Below are positions 1 through 5,490 of a DNA stretch of 6,591 bases, in pieces. This stretch comes from Gp6-AA40 sp050742535 (GTDB lineage Bacteria > Acidobacteriota > Vicinamibacteria > Vicinamibacterales > UBA2999), in contig JBOGIQ010000343.1 of the NCBI GenBank assembly GCA_050742535.1, positions 1-6,591 of the forward strand, in the 5' to 3' direction. Position numbers and translations under genes: made by a program. The notes beneath the pieces were generated by a model. That model was not told the origin of the DNA. It worked only from the letters and a program-made list of their open reading frames with translations, and searched no databases. Positions within the stretch are counted from its first letter, which is position 1. Every line of letters starts with the position of its first letter.

Positions 1-1398
1 CTGATCGCGTCGTCGGCGACGCGGCTCCTGATCGGCATGTTGCCGGAGGATGCCGGAGCCTCGGCGTTGTCCGCCGCGATCGACCTCCGCGTGATCGGTT
101 TCGCGATGGCGTTGGCCGTCGTCACCACCCTCGGCTTCGGTCTCCTGCCGGCGTTGCGCGCTACCGGATCCAGGGCTGCGGCACTGCGACCGGGCACCGG
201 CCGCGTGCTCGGTGGCGGGAAGCAGGCGCGGCTTCTTCGCGTCCTGGTCGTGGCGCAGATTGCGCTGTCGCTGCTCCTGGTGGCTGGCGCCGGTCTGTTT
301 GCCCGCAGCTTGTACAACCTCCGGTCCATTGAGCCCGGCTTCGCTACCGACCATTTACTGCAGTTGCGGATCACCGCCGCGCTCAACGGCTACGCCGGGC
401 CACAGGCGCTCCTCCTGGCCAGCCGGTTGCGCCAGGAACTGACGGCGATAGCCGGTGTGACCGCGGCGTCGGTGGCGACGGTCCCTGCGATGATGAACGG
501 GTTCGGCTTCCAGACGGTGAGAGTGCAGGGTTACGACCCTGCCACCGGAGAGGACATGAACTCGATGATCAACAGCGTCGGCCCCGGCTACCTCGCGACG
601 TTGGGGGTGCCCCTCCTGCAGGGCCGCGACTTCACGGACAGCGATGTCGACGGCGGTCAGCGCGTCGCCATCGTCAACGAGACGATGGCGAACCGCTTCT
701 GGAAGGGCGAGAGCCCGATCGGGCGCCGGTTCAGCCGCCAGAGCGAGACCGGCGTCGAGATCGAAGTGGTGGGCGTCGTCCGCGATTCCCGGTTCGCGAA
801 CCTGCGCGACGAGGTCACGATGAGTTACAACATTCCGCTCACGCAGTCGGGGCCGCTCAACGGGCTCACGTTCTACGTCAGGCATCGCGCCACCGATGCC
901 GCGATCGTGCCGGCGGTACGCCAGGCCGTCACACGCGTGGACCCGCGCTTGCCGGTCTACGACTTCCGGACAATGGAAAGTCAGATCGCCGAGTCGATGT
1001 ACATCGAACGGCTGGTGTCCTCCCTGTCGGCGCTGTTCGGGCTGCTTGCGCTGGGCCTGGCTGCTGTCGGGCTCTACGGAGTGATGTCGCACGCAGTGGC
1101 GCAACGGCGGCGCGAGATCGGCATCCGCATGGCGCTTGGCGCCGAACGAATGTCGGTGCTCTGGAACGTGCTGCGGCAAGTGCTCGTGCTGGCCGTCGCG
1201 GGCGTGGTGCTCGGTCTTCCGGCGGCGCTGGGCGCCGGCCAACTGATCGAGTCGTTGTTGTTCGGCCTGGCCCCCCGGGATCCGGCGACGATCGCTGCCG
1301 CGGCCGCCGTACTGATCGCCGTTGCGGCGCTGGCCGGCTACAGACCGGCAATGCGCGCGATGCGCGTCGATCCGGTCGTCGCGCTCCGGGACGAGTAG
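1..1398 (+). CDS. ADOP-type ABC transporter permease (MacB/FtsX family), C-terminal part
   Basis: This frame is open from the first base, so the start lies outside the window; 465 codons are visible. The fragment is an inner-membrane permease of the MacB/FtsX superfamily. Hydrophobic segments lie near residues 31-52, 80-102, 338-362, 391-415 and 428-450. Between the second and third is a large periplasmic MacB-like domain (about 103-335) with the family motifs GVPLLQGRDF, VAIVNETMA and VVGVVRD. After the third segment comes the cytoplasmic FtsX loop motif RREIGIRMALGA, and the protein ends with the typical RVDPVVALRDE. Two helices ahead of this second periplasmic domain suggest the ADOP family of about 800 aa, which carries two MacB-FtsX halves; what is seen would be the tail of the first half plus all of the second. 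These proteins usually lack a fused ATPase. The substrate is unknown. The gene converges on the minus-strand membrane protein gene and contains none of the repeats found further right. The family is confident; the ADOP subtype is likely. Confidence 0.9.
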   Translation: MIASSATRLLIGMLPEDAGASALSAAIDLRVIGFAMALAVVTTLGFGLLPALRATGSRAAALRPGTGRVLGGGKQARLLRVLVVAQIALSLLLVAGAGLFARSLYNLRSIEPGFATDHLLQLRITAALNGYAGPQALLLASRLRQELTAIAGVTAASVATVPAMMNGFGFQTVRVQGYDPATGEDMNSMINSVGPGYLATLGVPLLQGRDFTDSDVDGGQRVAIVNETMANRFWKGESPIGRRFSRQSETGVEIEVVGVVRDSRFANLRDEVTMSYNIPLTQSGPLNGLTFYVRHRATDAAIVPAVRQAVTRVDPRLPVYDFRTMESQIAESMYIERLVSSLSALFGLLALGLAAVGLYGVMSHAVAQRRREIGIRMALGAERMSVLWNVLRQVLVLAVAGVVLGLPAALGAGQLIESLLFGLAPRDPATIAAAAAVLIAVAALAGYRPAMRAMRVDPVVALRDE

Positions 1399-1412
1399 GC
1401 CGTGCGCGGACG

Positions 1413-1877
1413 TCAGATCCCGCGAATCATCGGCCGGCCGGCCGTCGAGAACGGCCATGGCATCGACACCAGCATCAGCACCAGCGCGAGGCCGAAGAAG
1501 ATTGCGGCGGCAAAGTGTTTCCGCGGCGACTCCTGCGCCTTCTTGATACGCACGCGGCCGACGTGGACGAACGCCGTCGCCACCAGCATGCCGATGACGT
1601 GTTCCACGGCCCAGAAGCGAATGACGGCGTCGGCCATCGTACCCGCCATGTCGCGCCAGGCCGACTTCGTGAAGGAGCTGAAGAAGAAATACAGCAGCAG
1701 CCCGATCACGACCTGCAGATCGACGGCAATGACGAACCAGCGGCTGGCGGCCTCGTCGGCCGGCGTCCACGGCCGGCGGGTGAACCGTCCCGCGGCGGCG
1801 CGGACGAAGGCATAGGCGCCAACGATCAACAGGGCCCAGCGGAGCCAGGAATGAGCGACGAGCAGCGCTTCATACAT
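1413..1877 (-). CDS. Small four-helix membrane protein, possibly cytochrome b-like
   Basis: 154 codons. Four hydrophobic segments are visible, near residues 4-27, 46-68, 86-108 and 122-143, so this is an integral membrane protein with little outside the bilayer. Notable residues are His9 in HSWLRW, Asp53 in the second helix (DLQVVIGLLLYFF), His93 and His105 in the third helix (FWAVEH and FVHVGR), and a conserved-looking C-terminal PWPFSTAGRP. It resembles uncharacterised bacterial proteins, best known from Bacteroidetes, that are sometimes labelled cytochrome b-like; the paired helix histidines would suit heme binding, but that is inference. The ATG at 1877 was chosen because the family begins with a hydrophobic helix right after the start. 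The frame stays open upstream to about 2051, but that extension runs through a heptamer repeat and the end of dnaE2. No clear Shine-Dalgarno sequence precedes the ATG. It may be cotranscribed with dnaE2, which ends 94 bp upstream, although a functional link is not evident. Confidence 0.8.
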   Translation of the reverse strand: MYEALLVAHSWLRWALLIVGAYAFVRAAAGRFTRRPWTPADEAASRWFVIAVDLQVVIGLLLYFFFSSFTKSAWRDMAGTMADAVIRFWAVEHVIGMLVATAFVHVGRVRIKKAQESPRKHFAAAIFFGLALVLMLVSMPWPFSTAGRPMIRGI

Positions 1878-1948
1878 GCAGACATTGTCGCGCGAAAACG
1901 CCGGCGTACTCCGTGGCTTCTTTACGACTCCGTGCAGCAGCGTGTAAA

Positions 1949-1976
1949 CCCTAATCCCCGATCCCCGATCCCTAAT
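1949..1976. repeat. Heptanucleotide tandem repeat at the 3' end of dnaE2
   Basis: Twenty-eight bases read as four heptamers on the + strand: CCCTAAT, CCCCGAT, CCCCGAT, CCCTAAT. The tract overlaps the end of dnaE2: the TAG stop (1972-1974, read on the minus strand) falls inside the last unit. The remainder occupies the gap before the small membrane protein gene. Confidence 0.85.
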
Positions 1977-4900
1977 AAAAATCATGCGCGTCGACAGATG
2001 CCCCACCGGACATTCCTTCCACGCGCTCGGCACGCACCGACAGCACGCCATCCTGGTGCTGCAGCACGCCGTCGACGATGAGGAAGGGCTGGCGGACGAC
2101 GGTCATCCGGTGCCGATCGAACAGATCGGGACGGATGATCACGTTCGAGATGCCGGTCTCGTCCTCGAGTGTCAGAAACACGAACCCCTTGGCCGTGCCC
2201 GGGCGCTGCCGCGTAATGACCATCCCCGCCACACGCACCCGCCGTCCGTTCTTCGCGTTCGGCAGGTCCACGGCGCGCAGCACCCCGCGCAGCGACATCT
2301 CGCCGCGCCGCAGCGCCATCGGATGCGGCCCAATGGTCAGGCCCATGCCGGCGTAGTCGGCCTGCAGCCTTTCGTCCGAGTCCATGGGCCGCAAAGGGCT
2401 TGACGGCACGGGCCGCGGAGACGCGGAAGCGCGGAGTTCTGAAAAACCATCCTCAGCGTCTCCGCGACTCCGCGGTTCGTCGGCGAACATCTCGCCCGCC
2501 GGCCGCACCGCCCGCTCGACCTGCCAGAGCGCACTTCGGCGTTCATTCGTGAACGCATTGAGCGCGCCGATGTCCGCCAGCGTCGTCAGCTCGTCGCGCC
2601 GCAGGCCGGTCCGCTGCACGACGTCCTCGATCGACGTGAACCGGCCGACGGGTCGCAGGTGCACCGTCCATTCGTGCGAGCAGATGTTGCAATAGTAAGT
2701 ACGGGAAGGCCCCAGGGCCCGGGCCTCAGGCCCCAGAAGTGCCTCCGCTTCCGCGCCGCCGTGATCAATCCTGAGCCCTGAGCCCTGAGCCCTGAGGCCG
2801 TCCCCGACGACCTCGATCATCGAGTCGTCATCCGATCCGCACTTCGCGCACAGCAGCGGAGGTGCCAGCGTTTTCGTTCGATCGAATGCAGCCATCGCCT
2901 GTCCCACGTCCTTCCGCAAGCCGTTCACATACATGAAGCCGATCCGGATCGCCCCGTCGTCTTCGACGCGGCACAGCCAGTCGGACTGCTGCACGTCGAT
3001 CGGATGAAAGCGCACGCCTCGGCGCTGCGCGTCCTTGACGAGCGACGCCGGGTGGTAGAACCCCATCGGCTGGTTGTTGAGCAGCGCGGTGTAAAACGCC
3101 GCCGGGTAATGCACCTTCAGGTATGCGCTGGCATAGGCGAGCAGGGCGAAGCTGGCGGCATGTGACTCGGGGAACCCGTAGAGCGCGAACGACGTGATCG
3201 AGTTGATGATCCGCTCGGCCGTCGCGCCGGTGATCCCGTTGTTCGCCATCCCCTCGCGCAGCTGCACTTCGATCTGCCGCATCCGCTTTTCGGAGCGCTT
3301 GAACCCCATCGCGCGGCGCAGCTCCTCGGCCTGGCCGCCGGTAAACCCCGCGGCCACCATGGCCATGCGCAGCAGCTGCTCCTGAAACAGCGGCACACCC
3401 AGCGTGCGTGCCAGCACCGGCTCGAGGCACGCGTGCAACGGCACGACCGGCTCACGGCCCGCGCGCCGATTCAGATACGGATGAACCATGTCGCCGACGA
3501 TCGGGCCGGGCCGGATGATCGCGACCTCGACCACGAGGTCGTAGAAGCACGTCGGCTTGAGCCGCGGCAGCGTGGCCATCTGCGCCCGCGACTCGACCTG
3601 GAAGACGCCCACCGTGTCGGCCTTCTGCAGCAGGTCGTAGACCTGCGGATCGTCCGCCGGGATATGCGCCAGGTCGAATGCCGGCGACGAACCGCGGAGG
3701 CGCGGAAGCGCGGAGGTTTGTTGATCAGAATTGCTCCGCGTCTCAGCGTCTCCGCGGCCCGTGGAATTCACCAATGTGATGGCGTCCTGCAATACGGCCA
3801 TCATCCCGAGCCCGAGCAGATCGACCTTGACGATGCCCATGTCGGCGCAGTCGTCCTTGTCCCACTGGATGACGACGCGCCCGGGCATGCTCGCCGGCTC
3901 GAGCGGCACAACCGCGTCGAGCTCGCCCTGACAGATCACCATCCCGCCCGAGTGCTGCCCGAGATGCCGTGGCAGATCCTGGATGCGCATCCACAGCTCC
4001 GCGAACGTACGCATCCGCGGCATGTCGAACGACAGGGCGGCCGCCTCGAGGTTGCGGCCGAGCGTCTCGTTCGGATCGGTGAACTCGAAGTTGTTCATCA
4101 CCTTGGCCAGCCGATCGATCTCGTCCTCGTTCAGCGAGAGCGCCTTGCCCACCTCGCGGGCGGCACTGCGGCTCCGGTAGGTGATCACGTTCGCGGTCAT
4201 GGCCGCGCCGAGCCGGCCGTACTTCGCGTAGACGTGCTGAATGACCTGTTCGCGGCGATCGCCGCTCGGCAGATCGAGATCGATATCCGGCCACTCGCCG
4301 CGCTCTTCCGACAGGAAGCGTTCGAACAGCAGATCCATCTTGATCGGATCGACGGCCGTGATGCCGAGACTGTAGCAGACCGCGCTGTTGGCGGCCGATC
4401 CGCGGCCCTGCACCAGGATGTCGTGCTGACGGCAGTAGTTGACGATGTCCCAGACGATCAGGAAGTAGCCGGCGAGATCGAGCTTCTCGATCAGATCGAG
4501 CTCGCGGGCAATCTGCGCGCGCGCGCGGTCGTGATAGGGCTGATAGCGATTCCGCGCACCGGCGTCCGTCATATGCCGCAGGAACGACATCTCCGTCTCG
4601 CCGGCCGGCACCGGATACGCAGGAAATCGATAGCCGAGGTCCTCCATCGTGTACTCGAGCCGTTCGGCAAGCGCCATCGTCCCGGCCAGCGCGTCGGGGC
4701 GATCGGCGAAGAGCTGCGCCATCACGTCGGGCGATTTGAGATAGCGCTCCGCATTGCGCGCCAGGCGGCGGCCCGCCGCGTCGAGCGTCGCCTTGTGGTG
4801 CACGCAGGTGAGCACGTCGAACAGCGGTCGATCGTCGACGGCGGCGAAGCGGACGCCGTTGGTGGCCACGACTGGAACGCGAAACGCGCGGGCCAGACCG

Positions 4901-5487
4901 GTCAACGCGACGAGGGCCGACTCTTCGTCGCGCAGCAGATGCCGCTGCAGCTCGACGCAGACGTTGGCGCGGCCGAACAGGCCGACCAGGCGATCGAGCA
5001 GCCCGCCCACTCCATAGTGATGCGCATCGAGCACCGGCCGGCCGGCCAGCGCCACCAGGCCGGTCGTAAACCCTTCGAACTCCTCGATGGCCAGCGCGCC
5101 CGCCCCCTTCGCCGCGCGCATCTTCATGCGCGTCACGAGGCGGCAGAGGTTGCGATACCCGTCCGCTGAAGCAACGAGGACGGGTAATCGCCAATGGTGA
5201 TTTGAGATCTGTGATTTGTGATTGGTTGGTGAATGGTGATTTGTGATTTGGGATTTGGGGTTTGGGATTTGGGATTTGCTTTCGATCGTCAGCTCCGCCC
5301 CGACGATCGCCTTCAGGCCCGCCTGCTGCGCGGCTTTATGGAATCGCGGCGCGCCGTAGACGCCATCGGCATCGACGAGCGCCAGCGCGGGATATCCCAG
5401 CGCCGCCGCGCGCTCGACGAGCGTTTCGGGCAGCGAGGCTCCTTGGAGGAAGCTGAATGCAGAGGCGGCGTGGAGCTCGATGTACAT
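1972..5487 (-). CDS. dnaE2: Error-prone DNA polymerase DnaE2 (C-family, mutasome polymerase)
   Basis: 1171 codons. This is a cytoplasmic C-family polymerase that extends past DNA lesions during damage-induced mutagenesis, working with ImuB and ImuA. It opens with a PHP domain (ELHAASAFSFLQGAS). The palm holds GRGSAANSAVCYSLGIT, then PDIDLDL with catalytic Asp401 and Asp403, and VKVDLLGLG with the third Asp at 556. The DnaE2 signature ADTVGVFQVESRAQM follows, then the FYHPASLVKDAQRRG region, a helix-hairpin-helix area (about 940-990), and a C-terminal OB fold (about 1055-1150) ending in HDFY. The start ATG lies 3 bases after the imuB stop with no strong Shine-Dalgarno site, so translation is probably coupled. 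Typical DnaE2 proteins have roughly 1020-1100 residues. The excess is explained by repeat-derived inserts at about residues 70-98, 577-599, 897-927 and 1005-1025. Unusual too are two CxxC pairs (Cys880/883 and Cys933/936) that may form a zinc ribbon. The identification is firm. Confidence 0.96.
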   Translation of the reverse strand: MYIELHAASAFSFLQGASLPETLVERAAALGYPALALVDADGVYGAPRFHKAAQQAGLKAIVGAELTIESKSQIPNPKSQITNHHSPTNHKSQISNHHWRLPVLVASADGYRNLCRLVTRMKMRAAKGAGALAIEEFEGFTTGLVALAGRPVLDAHHYGVGGLLDRLVGLFGRANVCVELQRHLLRDEESALVALTGLARAFRVPVVATNGVRFAAVDDRPLFDVLTCVHHKATLDAAGRRLARNAERYLKSPDVMAQLFADRPDALAGTMALAERLEYTMEDLGYRFPAYPVPAGETEMSFLRHMTDAGARNRYQPYHDRARAQIARELDLIEKLDLAGYFLIVWDIVNYCRQHDILVQGRGSAANSAVCYSLGITAVDPIKMDLLFERFLSEERGEWPDIDLDLPSGDRREQVIQHVYAKYGRLGAAMTANVITYRSRSAAREVGKALSLNEDEIDRLAKVMNNFEFTDPNETLGRNLEAAALSFDMPRMRTFAELWMRIQDLPRHLGQHSGGMVICQGELDAVVPLEPASMPGRVVIQWDKDDCADMGIVKVDLLGLGMMAVLQDAITLVNSTGRGDAETRSNSDQQTSALPRLRGSSPAFDLAHIPADDPQVYDLLQKADTVGVFQVESRAQMATLPRLKPTCFYDLVVEVAIIRPGPIVGDMVHPYLNRRAGREPVVPLHACLEPVLARTLGVPLFQEQLLRMAMVAAGFTGGQAEELRRAMGFKRSEKRMRQIEVQLREGMANNGITGATAERIINSITSFALYGFPESHAASFALLAYASAYLKVHYPAAFYTALLNNQPMGFYHPASLVKDAQRRGVRFHPIDVQQSDWLCRVEDDGAIRIGFMYVNGLRKDVGQAMAAFDRTKTLAPPLLCAKCGSDDDSMIEVVGDGLRAQGSGLRIDHGGAEAEALLGPEARALGPSRTYYCNICSHEWTVHLRPVGRFTSIEDVVQRTGLRRDELTTLADIGALNAFTNERRSALWQVERAVRPAGEMFADEPRSRGDAEDGFSELRASASPRPVPSSPLRPMDSDERLQADYAGMGLTIGPHPMALRRGEMSLRGVLRAVDLPNAKNGRRVRVAGMVITRQRPGTAKGFVFLTLEDETGISNVIIRPDLFDRHRMTVVRQPFLIVDGVLQHQDGVLSVRAERVEGMSGGASVDAHDFY
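2413..2475. repeat. Palindromic octamer element inside dnaE2 (copy 1)
   Basis: A 63 bp inverted repeat. The left arm (2413-2436) is the octamers CCGCGGAG, ACGCGGAA, GCGCGGAG. The right arm (2452-2475) is its reverse complement at 20 of 24 positions. The 15 bp loop is AT-richer. Both ends are CCGCGG. It lies in frame in dnaE2 as about 21 codons (residues 1005-1025), giving peptides such as RGDAE and LRASASPRP, just before the conserved region leading to the OB fold. The left arm differs at one position of 24 from the left arm of the copy at 3692. Confidence 0.9.
2708..2736. repeat. GC-only heptanucleotide tract inside dnaE2
   Basis: Four imperfect heptamers on the + strand, GGCCCCA, GGGCCCG, GGCCTCA, GGCCCCA, followed by G. 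The centre (CCCGGG) also makes it weakly palindromic. It is read through by dnaE2 (about residues 918-927) between the two Cys pairs of a possible zinc ribbon. Confidence 0.65.
2771..2796. repeat. Heptanucleotide tandem repeat (CTGAGCC) inside dnaE2
   Basis: Three perfect copies of CTGAGCC plus CTGAG. On the coding (minus) strand this reads as GLRAQGSGLR, at residues 898-906. It forms one composite insert with the GC-only tract at 2708-2736. Read in the opposite orientation the unit would yield a TGA stop, so it lies in the only tolerated orientation. Confidence 0.9.
3692..3757. repeat. Palindromic octamer element inside dnaE2 (copy 2)
   Basis: A 66 bp inverted repeat. The left arm (3692-3715) is CCGCGGAG, GCGCGGAA, GCGCGGAG. 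The right arm (3734-3757) matches its reverse complement at 20 of 24 positions. The loop is 18 bp and unlike that of the other copies. Both ends are CCGCGG. It adds 22 codons (about residues 577-599), reading RGDAETRS then SALPRLRGS, in the loop before the conserved DLAHIPADDPQVYDLL segment of DnaE2. Confidence 0.9.
5197..5277. repeat. Long degenerate heptanucleotide tract inside the dnaE2 PHP domain
   Basis: Eighty-one bases, made of eleven heptamers related to GGGATTT/GTGATTT on the + strand plus one 4-base slip. The six units at 5236-5277 are GTGATTT, GTGATTT, GGGATTT, GGGGTTT, GGGATTT, GGGATTT. It is AT-rich against its GC-rich surroundings. On the coding strand it gives a Lys/Ser/Gln/Asn/His/Pro-rich stretch starting KSQIPNPKSQITNH, at about residues 70-98. 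It splits GAELTIE from WRLPVLVASADGYRNL, which are normally separated by only a few residues. Confidence 0.95.
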
Positions 5488-5490
5488 GAC

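Noticed and set aside
1399..1430. A shared terminator between the convergent permease and membrane protein genes.
   Set aside because: The gap is only 14 bp, with no stem-loop and T run. The CGGCCGGCCGGCCG run just inside the neighbour is simple GC-rich sequence.
355..1770. A 471-codon open frame on the - strand across the permease and the small membrane protein gene.
   Set aside because: It is antisense to the permease and in another frame of the membrane protein gene, and has no recognisable domain.
1919..1948. A possible promoter for the small membrane protein gene: TTTACA and TAAAGA 18 bases apart on the - strand.
   Set aside because: The -10 box matches the consensus at only three of six positions, and promoter consensus is uncertain in this group.
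1949..1976. Telomere-like TTAGGG motif on the - strand.
   Set aside because: Only part of a 28 bp heptamer tract inside a bacterial operon; the likeness is coincidental.
1878..2051. A longer N-terminus for the small membrane protein.
   Set aside because: The extension overlaps dnaE2 and runs through the heptamer tract; homologues, as I recall them, start at the MYEALL-like helix.
4515..4526. A GCGCGC run in dnaE2.
   Set aside because: Short alternating run expected in GC-rich coding sequence (encodes Arg/Ala); no sign of insertion.
3433..5169. A 578-codon open frame on the + strand.
   Set aside because: It lies wholly antisense to dnaE2, whose motifs are unmistakable. Its composition (rich in Arg, His, Asp, Glu) is that of a shadow frame in GC-rich DNA.
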